Notes under the pieces: model-generated | Told to the model about the DNA's origin: nothing | The model's database searches: none | The model's input: the letters and a program-made list of their open reading frames with translations, nothing else | Made by a program: the position numbers and the translations under genes | Shown: positions 1 to 7,120 of the stretch, piece after piece | Position numbering within the stretch: the stretch's first letter is position 1 | Layout: every line of letters starts with the position of its first letter | Assembly (NCBI GenBank): GCA_041567895.1 | Contig: JBFGAX010000037.1 | Coordinates: forward strand, 1 to 25,891 | Direction of reading: 5' to 3' | DNA from: JABDOU01 sp041567895 | GTDB lineage: Bacteria; Actinomycetota; Acidimicrobiia; Spongiisociales; SHLN01 | Length of the DNA: 25,891 nucleotides

Positions 1-326
1 AACACTCCGGTAGTGCGTTCCTTCACGATCACCGTCAATCCGAATACTCCTCCGACTGTGACCGCACCGGGCAATGTGGTTGGCCAGGAGGGGGTTGCGT
101 TGTCGATTGGGAATGCGACCTATGGCGATGATGGTCCGTTGGCTGGATTGGTGACGGTTGCCAAGCCGACCTGGGTGAATGTTGCTGATGATGGTGCGGG
201 TGTTATCTCGTTTACGGGGACGCCGCCGTTGGGTTCGGCTTCGGCTACGCCATATACGGTGACGTTGACCGCCAATGATGGTGTCAACACTCCGGTAGTG
301 CGTTCCTTCACGATCACCGTCAATCC
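1..326 (+). repeat. Tandem 285-bp coding repeat (95-aa Ig-like unit)
   Basis: Bases 1-41 are identical to bases 286-326. The offset of 285 bp is exactly 95 codons, so this is a period of a repeated protein domain. Only one full period is visible; earlier copies lie upstream of the window. Identity at DNA level suggests recent duplication or gene conversion between units. Confidence 0.85.
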
Positions 327-339
327 TGCCGCACCTTGA
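1..339 (+). CDS. Ig/cadherin-like tandem-repeat surface protein, C-terminal fragment
   Basis: The reading frame is open from base 1, so the gene starts outside the window; only 112 codons and the stop are seen. The sequence has the look of a putative-Ig (He_PIG/cadherin-like) repeat of extracellular proteins: a PPTVTAPG linker, then a beta-rich stretch with VISFTGTPP, YTVTLTANDG and RSFTITVNP. The tract from NTPVVRSFTITVNP recurs exactly 95 codons (285 bp) later, which shows that the repeats are tandem and of fixed length. The protein stops just after the final NP linker (AAP, then TGA), with no LPXTG motif, membrane helix or sorting domain. A role in adhesion or surface structure is inferred from the family only. 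The weak 5-bp hairpin at 350-362 could belong to its 3' end. Confidence 0.75.
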   Translation, partial: NTPVVRSFTITVNPNTPPTVTAPGNVVGQEGVALSIGNATYGDDGPLAGLVTVAKPTWVNVADDGAGVISFTGTPPLGSASATPYTVTLTANDGVNTPVVRSFTITVNPAAP

Positions 340-434
340 TGAAGAAATGCCACGGATCGTGGTGTGTTGTCGCCATCGCCGTATATGCTGATCTCGGAGA
401 GTAAGGGAACGAGCGGAATGACAGGGGAAGCACC

Positions 435-1715
435 ATGGGCGTGATGCGTCGATTGGCGAAACAGAGGGGCGACAATCCGGTCGCAGTCGGGCTCATCGGT
501 ACCGGGTTCGTGGGCAGTCACCTGGCGCATCAATTCTCTCTCACCCCGGGTCTGCGCACGGCCGTGATTCTCAACCGGACCGCTGCCAACGGCGTCGACG
601 CCTATCGTCGGTCGGGGTACGAAATCGACGATGTCGTCATCAGTGACGATGTCAAGACCATCGAAGGAGCCATCGACTCCGGTACTCCAGTTGTCACCAC
701 CTCACTGGAGGCATTTACGGCGCTCAACAACGTGGAGATAGTGATGGAAGCCTCCGGTTCGGCGGCTCACGGTGCGATTTCGACCAGGGCATGTCTCGAG
801 GCCGGAAAAGACGTCGTTTCCATGAACGCCGAAGCCGACGCCACGGTTGGCTGGCTACTCAAGAGCATCGCCATGGAAAACGACGCGATCTACACGATTT
901 CCGACGGAGACCAACCCGGCGTTCTGATGAGGCTCATCGAATACACGGAGGCGGCCGGTTTCGAGACGGTTGCGGCCATCAACTGCAAAGGGTTCATGGA
1001 CCGGCATGCCACGCCGGAAAGCATCAAGGAGTGGGCAGTTCGCTATGGCATCAGCGTGCCCATGATCACCGCTTTCACCGACGGTACCAAGATCAACCTG
1101 GAGAACGCCAGCCTCGCAAACGCAACGGGACTGGTGCCCGAGCGGCGGGGGATGCACGGTATTCGCACGACAATGGCTACTGCCGTGCACGACATGGTCA
1201 AGACCTTCGAGGGTCACGGTGTAGTCGATTACACCCTCGGTGGCGATTTCGGCGGGGGCGTGATCGTTCTCGGATATTTGGATGACCCTGTTTCGGTTGC
1301 GCCGGTCATGGAATATCTCAAAATGGGCGACGGCCCGTACTACCAGTTCTTTCGTCCATATCACCTCGTTCACGTTGAGTCTCCTGTTTCAATCGCCGAA
1401 GTGGTCCTCGATCGGGATGAAACGATTTCACCAAGGGGCCCGTTTGTCGCGGACGTTGTCTCGATCGCCAAACGAGATCTCGAGGCCGGCGAGGCGCTCG
1501 ACGGCATCGGTGGATTCACCACATACGGTGAGATCGACAAGGTCGAAAACACCAACGGTCTTCTTCCCGTTGGGATCTCAGACCACGCAGTGCTGAAGCG
1601 GCCGGTCGCATCGGATCGACCGATCAGCCTCGACGATGTGGAACTCGACGAGGAGTCGCCGTTGGTGCAAATGTGGCGGGAACAACAAGTCCTCACGCAG
1701 AATCGGGACGTTTAG
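435..1715 (+). CDS. Homoserine dehydrogenase-like NAD(P)-dependent oxidoreductase with C-terminal SAF domain
   Basis: This 426-residue protein has an N-terminal Rossmann fold with a nucleotide-binding glycine motif at residues 22-27 (GTGFVG). A middle catalytic part resembles homoserine dehydrogenase (MEASGSAAHG, then DGDQPGV, then FTDGTKIN). A SAF-type domain lies at about residues 335-410 (GPFVADVVSIAKRDLEAGE...). The order matches the predicted homoserine dehydrogenase/SAF family (COG4091). Members are thought to act on small hydroxy-acid or sugar-acid substrates, but the substrate cannot be told from sequence. The ATG at 435 follows a purine-rich AGGGGAAG at 422-429; an ATG at 444 is an alternative. 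It stands alone on this strand, with no sugar-acid catabolic genes beside it. Its stop codon overlaps the stop of the convergent small gene. Confidence 0.8.
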   Translation: MGVMRRLAKQRGDNPVAVGLIGTGFVGSHLAHQFSLTPGLRTAVILNRTAANGVDAYRRSGYEIDDVVISDDVKTIEGAIDSGTPVVTTSLEAFTALNNVEIVMEASGSAAHGAISTRACLEAGKDVVSMNAEADATVGWLLKSIAMENDAIYTISDGDQPGVLMRLIEYTEAAGFETVAAINCKGFMDRHATPESIKEWAVRYGISVPMITAFTDGTKINLENASLANATGLVPERRGMHGIRTTMATAVHDMVKTFEGHGVVDYTLGGDFGGGVIVLGYLDDPVSVAPVMEYLKMGDGPYYQFFRPYHLVHVESPVSIAEVVLDRDETISPRGPFVADVVSIAKRDLEAGEALDGIGGFTTYGEIDKVENTNGLLPVGISDHAVLKRPVASDRPISLDDVELDEESPLVQMWREQQVLTQNRDV

Positions 1716-1924
1716 TCGTCCTTCTTGAAAGAATCTGCGTAGCGCTCGTGCCCGTCGGCCATGATCTGATCGGCAGCTGTGCTCGCTCCCCCTCCGGCGG
1801 ATCCGCGCAACTGGGTACCGTGCTTCATGGTCTTGGCGAGCGAATCCGGAGCTCGAGCCAGAGAGGTTCCATCGCGAACACGAAACGCCCGAACGAAGCC
1901 TCGAATCTGGCGCCAGATCGTCAT
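1712..1924 (-). CDS. Small hypothetical protein (70 aa)
   Basis: I do not recognise this protein. It is soluble, with a basic N-terminal part (RQIRGFVRAFRVR), a flexible Gly/Ala/Ser middle and a hydrophilic end (SFKKDD). Codon choice is typical of the neighbouring genes. The ATG has no Shine-Dalgarno, but a TATGCT (-10-like, minus strand, 1931-1936) lies 6 nt before it, which fits leaderless transcription. The stop overlaps the convergent oxidoreductase stop by 4 bp (TTAG, 1712-1715). Competing open frames on the plus strand look like shadows, so I favour this strand with moderate confidence. Confidence 0.5.
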   Translation of the reverse strand: MTIWRQIRGFVRAFRVRDGTSLARAPDSLAKTMKHGTQLRGSAGGGASTAADQIMADGHERYADSFKKDD

Positions 1925-1930
1925 GTCGTC

Positions 1931-1936
1931 AGCATA
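1931..1936 (-). promoter_or_regulatory. -10 element (TATGCT) for a leaderless start
   Basis: On the minus strand TATGCT matches TANNNT and ends 6 nt before the ATG at 1924. No Shine-Dalgarno is present. It is divergent from the similar element at 1968-1973. No convincing -35 box was found. Confidence 0.4.
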
Positions 1937-1967
1937 TCAACGCTGCCGAAGCGCGGGGGACGTGCGC

Positions 1968-1973
1968 TAATGT
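1968..1973 (+). promoter_or_regulatory. -10 element (TAATGT) for a leaderless start
   Basis: TAATGT matches the TANNNT consensus and ends 7 nt before the ATG at 1981, the spacing expected when transcription begins at the start codon. No Shine-Dalgarno precedes that ATG. This argues for the ATG at 1981 over the in-frame GTG at 1972, which lies partly within the -10 element. Confidence 0.45.
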
Positions 1974-1980
1974 GTTCTCT

Positions 1981-2469
1981 ATGACCATCTCACATCACCC
2001 GACAGATCAAGGCACGAGACCCGCACAGGCTGAACCGACGTACGCTCCCGGCGCGTACCGGGTGTCGTCTGACGAGCGCAAGGGTGGCGATGGCGGACGC
2101 GATCGAATCGGGTTCTCCCGATCCGACGGCCTCGCCCGATCGACTGCGCTCGCGTGGGCAGTCGTCTATGCCTACCTGGTGATCGCAGCTCCTGCACCGG
2201 ACCCGGATGTCGCTCTCACGACCGTGCAGAACGTTCTCGGTTGGGTATTGACCGGTGCCATTCTCACGGTCTTTGCAACGTCGTTACTTGGAAGGCGTCT
2301 TGCAGGTCTCACGGTCTCGGCAAGCGGAGTCGGTGGTGCGGTGCTGGCGTATAACGGGATCGACTGCATCATGGCCGGACACACGGAGTCGGTGTTCTAT
2401 GTGATGACCGTTGCGGGTGCCGGCATCGTGCTGCACGCACTCGCCACGGCCAGAGCGAGGCTTGGCTAG
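1981..2469 (+). CDS. Small four-helix integral membrane protein, hypothetical
   Basis: The product is about 162 residues. A hydrophilic, Gly/Arg/Asp-rich N-terminal part (about residues 1-52) is followed by four hydrophobic segments, at about 55-70, 84-101, 108-127 and 135-156. The loops are short and the protein ends in a basic tail (ATARARLG). I do not recognise the family. The start at 1981 is chosen because a -10-like TAATGT lies 7 nt upstream and no ribosome site exists; an in-frame GTG at 1972 would add three residues. The gene ends 17 bp before the stop of the convergent ATP sulfurylase gene, so the two transcripts probably overlap at their ends. Confidence 0.65.
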   Translation: MTISHHPTDQGTRPAQAEPTYAPGAYRVSSDERKGGDGGRDRIGFSRSDGLARSTALAWAVVYAYLVIAAPAPDPDVALTTVQNVLGWVLTGAILTVFATSLLGRRLAGLTVSASGVGGAVLAYNGIDCIMAGHTESVFYVMTVAGAGIVLHALATARARLG

Positions 2470-2486
2470 ATGCGTGACTCCCGGGT

Positions 2487-4184
2487 CTAGAAGTAGCCGT
2501 TCGCCCGTAGATACGCAACCACGACATCGGCCGCCTCGGCCGGACTGCCATCGGTATCCAGGACGATCTCGGCATCATCCGGTGCTTCATACGGGTCAGA
2601 GATACCGGTGAACTCTTTGATCTTGCCCGCCCGGGCCATGGCGTACAGGCCTTTGCGATCTCTTGCTTCGCAGACCTCGAGAGGTGTTGCCACATGCACG
2701 AGCACGAAGTTGCCAGACGAAACCAGGCTCCGGTTGTGCTTTCGAACCGCATCGTACGGAGCAATGGGTGCAGCGATGGCGATTCCTCCGTGTTTTGCGA
2801 TTTCCGAAGCCACAAAACCGATGCGGCTCACGTTGAGGTCTCGATGTTCCCGGCTGAAGCCGAGCTCCGACGAGAGGTGTTTCCTGACGATGTCGCCGTC
2901 GAGAAGTGTTATCGGTCGACCGCCCAATTCGAGCAACTTGACCCGGAGCGCGTTGGCGATCGTGGATTTCCCTGAACCCGAAAGGCCGGTGAAGAACACC
3001 ACAAACCCTTGCTCGGTTCGAGGCTTGTGTGTCCTTCGAAGCTCGGTCACGACCTCGGGATAGGAAAACCACTCCGGGATCTCATCACCGGCGGCGAGCA
3101 TCTCACGGAATTCGGTTCCTGAGATGCTGAGCACGTGCTCACCTTCCGGCACTTCATCCATGGGGAGATACGCGTCTTCTTCCTGTACGTAGACCATCAT
3201 TTGGAATGGGACCATCTCGACGCCGATCTCGTCTTCGTACTTGCTCAACAACTCCTGTGCGTCATACGGCCCATAGAACGGATCGCCCTTGGAATCGTTG
3301 CCGGGACCTGCATGATCACGACCAACGATGAAGTGCGTCACTCCGAAATTTTTGCGGATGATGGCATGCCACAGGGCTTCCCGTGGACCCCCCATCCTCA
3401 TGGCGAGCGGCAGCAATGCGAGATCGGCGGTGTCGGCGGGATACCTGTGCAACAGGCTCTGATAGACCCGTACTCTCGTGAAGTGATCGATATCGCCCGG
3501 TTTCGTCATTCCAACCACGGGGTGGACGAGAAGCTTCGCATCCAGGTGCCGCGCCGCGCGCAGGGTGATCTCCAGGTGTGCTCGATGCATGGGATTTCGA
3601 GTTTGAAACGCCACGACTTTCTCCCAACCCTTTTCCTCGAACCTGGCACGGGTTTCGGCTGGAGTCAGCCTGAGACCTTCGAAGTCATAGTGGGTGGGGA
3701 GCTGCACACCTTCGATGTCGCCGCCCAAATACACCTGTCCTGCGTGGTGCTGCAGATGGTTGACGGCCGGATGCGTCACATCCGTGGTACCAAAAACGTT
3801 GGCAGCTTCCACCTGTTTGTCGGGCGTATACACATCGGCAACGGTGAGGATCGCAATGACGACACCTTCCTGGTCGCGGAGCGCAACCTGAGAACCCGGC
3901 CCCAGATTGCCGGCGAACTCTTCCGAAACATCCAGCGTGACCGGCATCGGCCACACGGTGCCATCGGCTAGACGCATATCTCTCACCACCGACGAGTAAT
4001 CCGCTTCCGTCATGTAACCCTCTAGCGGTGAAAAAGCACCCGTCAGTAACAACTCGATATCGTTGAGCTGTCGAGGAGTCAAATCGAATGACGGAAGATC
4101 TTCCGCCATTCGTTTCAGTTCTTGTTTGCGGTCGTCGGCCGCCATGAGGTTTTTGAGCGCGCCACCGTGTGGTTCGATTGTCAT
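2487..4184 (-). CDS. sat-cysC: Bifunctional sulfate adenylyltransferase / adenylylsulfate kinase
   Basis: This 565-residue cytosolic fusion carries out both steps of sulfate activation: ATP plus sulfate to APS, then APS to PAPS. The ATP sulfurylase half (about residues 1-385) has the nucleotide motif QTRNPMHRAH at 194-203 and GRDHAG at 288-293. The APS kinase half (about 390-565) has an intact P-loop, GLSGSGKST at 400-408, then LLDGD at 427-431 and the APS-binding stretch HRDLNVSRIGFVASE. The sulfurylase-first order is the Aquifex/fungal arrangement, but unlike the fungal regulatory domain the kinase here keeps its P-loop. The ATG at 4184 has GGAG about 4 nt upstream, and TACTCT further upstream may be a -10 box. 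No reductase or sulfotransferase is adjacent, so the fate of PAPS (assimilation or sulfation) is not shown. Confidence 0.95.
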   Translation of the reverse strand: MTIEPHGGALKNLMAADDRKQELKRMAEDLPSFDLTPRQLNDIELLLTGAFSPLEGYMTEADYSSVVRDMRLADGTVWPMPVTLDVSEEFAGNLGPGSQVALRDQEGVVIAILTVADVYTPDKQVEAANVFGTTDVTHPAVNHLQHHAGQVYLGGDIEGVQLPTHYDFEGLRLTPAETRARFEEKGWEKVVAFQTRNPMHRAHLEITLRAARHLDAKLLVHPVVGMTKPGDIDHFTRVRVYQSLLHRYPADTADLALLPLAMRMGGPREALWHAIIRKNFGVTHFIVGRDHAGPGNDSKGDPFYGPYDAQELLSKYEDEIGVEMVPFQMMVYVQEEDAYLPMDEVPEGEHVLSISGTEFREMLAAGDEIPEWFSYPEVVTELRRTHKPRTEQGFVVFFTGLSGSGKSTIANALRVKLLELGGRPITLLDGDIVRKHLSSELGFSREHRDLNVSRIGFVASEIAKHGGIAIAAPIAPYDAVRKHNRSLVSSGNFVLVHVATPLEVCEARDRKGLYAMARAGKIKEFTGISDPYEAPDDAEIVLDTDGSPAEAADVVVAYLRANGYF

Positions 4185-4283
4185 GAGTCTCCGCAGGTTT
4201 CAGGGACGAGATTGTCGGTGTCAGAGTAACGACCGATGAGGGCTCGAGGACGAATCCGTTTCGCTACAGCCGGTCCGAAACCG

Positions 4284-5678
4284 TCACAGTCCGTATTCCT
4301 CGAGAAGGCGCAGCCAAACTTCGCTCATCGTCGGAAAGGAGGGGATGGCATGCCAGAGTTGGTCGAGCGTCACGCCTCCGACAATCGCGATCGTAGCTGC
4401 ATGGAGTAGCTCGCCGACCCCTGGCCCTATGAACGTTGCACCGAGGATCACGCGATCGGCATCATCGATGACGAGCTGGGCGGTCCCTCGAATACCGCGC
4501 CCGAGAGTGGCGGCTCCGGCCGTGCGGCCAATGTCGTAGCTCACTGTTGAAACCTGATCTCGGCTTGTACGCGCCTCGGCCTCGGTGAGGCCGACTGCAG
4601 CGATATGGGGGTCGGTGAATATCACGCGCGGGACGGCTTTGACATCGCCATAGGCCGTGACATGTTCCGTCTTACCGGCAATGTGATCACCGGCGATGCG
4701 AGCCTGGTACTTGCCCGTGTGGGTGAGAAGCGCCCGACCATTTACGTCGCCGACGGCGTAAAGCCAGGGGTGAGTCGGACTCTGCATATGGTCGTTGACG
4801 GTCACGTAACCACCCGGCTCCAGGCCGATGGCCTCGAGGCCAATGTCGCGGGTGTTGGGACGTCGACCGACGGCGACAAGCAGCTCGTCCCCGATGATCT
4901 CAGAACCGTTGTCGAGCGTTGCAGTGACGGGGCCATCAGCCGCATCTCTTGTGGCTGCGACCATCCTGGCACCGACGATCACCTTGATGCCGAGCCGGTC
5001 GAATGCCGAAGCCAGTTCGGTCCCTACGAATGGTTCCTCCCTGGGAAGCAGCCGGTCCTCGGCTTCGATGATGGTGACTTCTTCGGTACCCAGGTTCTTC
5101 CACGCCTGTGCCATTTCGACTCCGACGACTCCGCCGCCCAGCACTACGAGCCGTCTCGGTACCTCTTTGGCGGTGGTTGCGTCTCGATTGTCCCAGGCCC
5201 CGACTTCACCCAACCCGGGGATGGGAGGCCAGGCGGCACCGGTTCCGGTTGCGATGATCACCGCTCTACTCGCCTGATACGTTTCTGTTGACCCATTCTC
5301 GGTCTCGACCTCGATCATTCGCTCACCGATGATTCGTCCATGGCCACGGAGCAGATCGATGTCTTCGCTCTCGAGCCATACGACCTGGCCCGAATCATCA
5401 AAGTTGGCCGAAAGCGAATCTCGGCGGGCAAGGGCGGCTTCGATGTCGATCGATCCGGTTACAGCTGCTGCCGCGCCCGGGACACGCCCAACGGCGTTCA
5501 ACACCTCGCCAGGCCGGAGGAGGGCTTTGGAGGGCATACATGCGTAGTAGGAGCATTCGCCGCCTACGAGGTGGGCCTCAATGACCGCTGCTTTGAGGCC
5601 CGTACTCTGAGCGCGATCTGCTGCATTCTCGCCGGCGGGGCCGGCGCCGATCACGAGGACGTCGTAGAGGGTGTTCAA
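4284..5678 (-). CDS. FAD/NAD-dependent disulfide oxidoreductase, dihydrolipoamide dehydrogenase-like
   Basis: The 464-residue flavoprotein has an FAD-binding GAGPAG at residues 11-16, a redox disulfide at Cys42 and Cys47, a second nucleotide motif (VVLGGGVVGVEMAQ), the FAD-contact LYAVGDVNG, and a C-terminal dimerisation segment HAIPSFPTMSEVW carrying the His that works with the disulfide. The linker between the cysteines (C-SYYA-C) and the PSFPTMSE end differ from classical LpdA, so this may be a related actinobacterial disulfide reductase rather than the E3 subunit. The frame stays open to 5861, but the extra 61 residues are low-complexity. The TTG at 5678, or the adjacent one at 5681, has GGAAAGG upstream and gives a normal family length. 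It lies 99 bp upstream of sat-cysC on the same strand. No 2-oxoacid dehydrogenase genes are near. Confidence 0.85.
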   Translation of the reverse strand: MNTLYDVLVIGAGPAGENAADRAQSTGLKAAVIEAHLVGGECSYYACMPSKALLRPGEVLNAVGRVPGAAAAVTGSIDIEAALARRDSLSANFDDSGQVVWLESEDIDLLRGHGRIIGERMIEVETENGSTETYQASRAVIIATGTGAAWPPIPGLGEVGAWDNRDATTAKEVPRRLVVLGGGVVGVEMAQAWKNLGTEEVTIIEAEDRLLPREEPFVGTELASAFDRLGIKVIVGARMVAATRDAADGPVTATLDNGSEIIGDELLVAVGRRPNTRDIGLEAIGLEPGGYVTVNDHMQSPTHPWLYAVGDVNGRALLTHTGKYQARIAGDHIAGKTEHVTAYGDVKAVPRVIFTDPHIAAVGLTEAEARTSRDQVSTVSYDIGRTAGAATLGRGIRGTAQLVIDDADRVILGATFIGPGVGELLHAATIAIVGGVTLDQLWHAIPSFPTMSEVWLRLLEEYGL

Positions 5679-5709
5679 CAAGAGCCTTTCCGGGTGTCTC
5701 TTTTGCAAC

Positions 5710-5719
5710 CTACCGGTAG
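5710..5719. promoter_or_regulatory. 10-bp perfect palindrome, possible operator
   Basis: CTACCGGTAG is a perfect palindrome in the divergent spacer between the flavin reductase gene (minus) and the M20 peptidase gene (plus), about 32 bp upstream of the reductase TTG start. A regulator site is inference only. A second, looser inverted pair (GGCTCG at 5763-5768 and CGAGCC at 5785-5790) lies in the same spacer. Confidence 0.3.
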
Positions 5720-5822
5720 TGGACTCGTATTCCGCGAACCGTGAGACGGCCGCTCCCGGATAGGCTCGGTTCATGCAGCGTAGGCGAGCCGAATGTGCGA
5801 ACACCCGACAAGGATGTAGCGG

Positions 5823-7049
5823 GTGAGGTTGAAAGCCGACCGGTCCCGGGTTGAAGACCACCTCGCCGGCCTCGTATCCATTCCGTCTCTAACGGGCGAC
5901 GAAGATGCCGTCCAGGAGGCCGTCGCCGAACTTCTCATCGACGCCGGTCTTTCGGTCGAACGGCACGTCATCGCGTTGTCTGATGTGGCGTCCGATCCGG
6001 ATTTCCCGGGAGTCGAGGTCGACCGTGATCACCTGCCGATCGTTGCCGCCCGTCTGCTAGGTGAACTTCCTGGCCCGACGCGGATGCTGTGCGGACACGT
6101 CGATGTGGTGCCGGCGGGCGACCCCGGATCCTGGTCGAGTCCTCCGTTCCAGCCCGAAATCAGAGAGGGAAATCTGTACGGAAGGGGGTCGTGCGACATG
6201 AAGGGGGGACTGGTGTCCGCCATCGAGGCCGTGACGATGATTGATCCCGGGCAGCTCGCCGGAGAAGTGATCGTGCTCTCGGTGCCGGCTGAGGAGGACG
6301 GAGGCAGCGGTGCATTTGCGGCTATCAGGGCCGGCTATACCGCAGACGCTTGCATCATCCTCGAGCCGACCCGTCTGGAGGCCGTTGTCGCCCATGGTGG
6401 GGCGATCACGTTCACGATCGACGTTCCAGGAAAGGCCGCTCACGCTTCGGTACGACGGGAGGGGGTGTCCGCGCTCGACAATCTTCAGTATCTGATCGCC
6501 GCACTCGAGGTCGATGAATCAGCTCGCAACGGCGCGGAAACCCGGCCCGAGATGGCCGCACTGGGGTTGCCGTATCCCACCATCATCGGCCAGGTGGAGG
6601 GTGGAACGTGGGCGTCCACGGTCATGGATCGGGTTGTCGCGCACGGTCGGTACGGCGTCACGCTTGGCCAGAATTGCGACGACGCAGCCCGGGATTTACG
6701 CTCGGCCATCTCCGCCGCTGCCGGTGAACACGAGTTTCTCGCCGAACACCTGCCCCACGTGACCGTGTGGGGAGGGCGGTTCGGATCGGCTTCGATCCCC
6801 TCGGATCACGAACTCGTTGCCTCCCTCCAGTCCGCAGCCCGAGATATCGGTGCCCGTATTCCTGCTGCGGTCGGAGCTCCGTACGGCGCCGACATGCGGC
6901 TTTTCGTCAACCACGGGGACACTCCAACCTTGATGTACGGCCCCGGTGACGTGAAATGGGCACACGCCGCCAACGAGCACGTTGCGATCGATGAGGTCGT
7001 CGAGTGCGCCGAGGTGGTGGCACGGTGGCTCGTCAAAGGAAACGGCTAG
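5823..7049 (+). CDS. M20-family metallopeptidase (ArgE/DapE/carboxypeptidase-like)
   Basis: This 408-residue zinc hydrolase carries the M20 signature. First-metal GHVDVVP is at residues 91-97 (His92, Asp94), the bridging Asp is in GRGSCDMKGG (Asp125), the catalytic Glu pair is in PAEEDG (157-158), the metal-binding Glu is in ILEP (181), the dimerisation-domain His is in GKAAHAS (207), and the late metal His is in the HAANEHV region near the C-terminus. Such enzymes cleave N-acyl amino acids or small peptides in the cytosol. The substrate (acetylornithine, succinyl-diaminopimelate, dipeptide) cannot be assigned, and no arginine or lysine genes are adjacent. The GTG at 5823 has AAGGA about 8 nt upstream; a TTG at 5829 is an alternative. 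Confidence 0.88.
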   Translation: MRLKADRSRVEDHLAGLVSIPSLTGDEDAVQEAVAELLIDAGLSVERHVIALSDVASDPDFPGVEVDRDHLPIVAARLLGELPGPTRMLCGHVDVVPAGDPGSWSSPPFQPEIREGNLYGRGSCDMKGGLVSAIEAVTMIDPGQLAGEVIVLSVPAEEDGGSGAFAAIRAGYTADACIILEPTRLEAVVAHGGAITFTIDVPGKAAHASVRREGVSALDNLQYLIAALEVDESARNGAETRPEMAALGLPYPTIIGQVEGGTWASTVMDRVVAHGRYGVTLGQNCDDAARDLRSAISAAAGEHEFLAEHLPHVTVWGGRFGSASIPSDHELVASLQSAARDIGARIPAAVGAPYGADMRLFVNHGDTPTLMYGPGDVKWAHAANEHVAIDEVVECAEVVARWLVKGNG

Positions 7050-7105
7050 CGGTATTCCGTTCTCGGCCTCGATCATGAATTGACGATCATCCGGGCCAGG
7101 TCTCG

Positions 7106-7111
7106 TAACGT
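7106..7111 (+). promoter_or_regulatory. -10-like element (TAACGT), near-leaderless start
   Basis: TAACGT fits TANNNT and lies 9 nt before the ATG at 7121, which has no Shine-Dalgarno. A TTGACG at 7080-7085 resembles a -35 box, but the 20-bp spacing is long. The transcript would have a leader of at most a few bases. Confidence 0.35.
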
Positions 7112-7120
7112 ATAGCCATC

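Noticed and set aside
350..362. CCACG-GAT-CGTGG hairpin after the repeat protein
   Set aside because: Five base pairs with a 3-nt loop and no T-tract are too weak to call a terminator.
120..533. 137-aa open frame on the minus strand
   Set aside because: It is antisense to the repeat protein and the start of the oxidoreductase, with no ribosome site and low-complexity content.
3135..3971. 278-aa open frame on the plus strand
   Set aside because: It lies antisense inside sat-cysC, whose motifs are unmistakable; typical shadow frame of GC-rich DNA.
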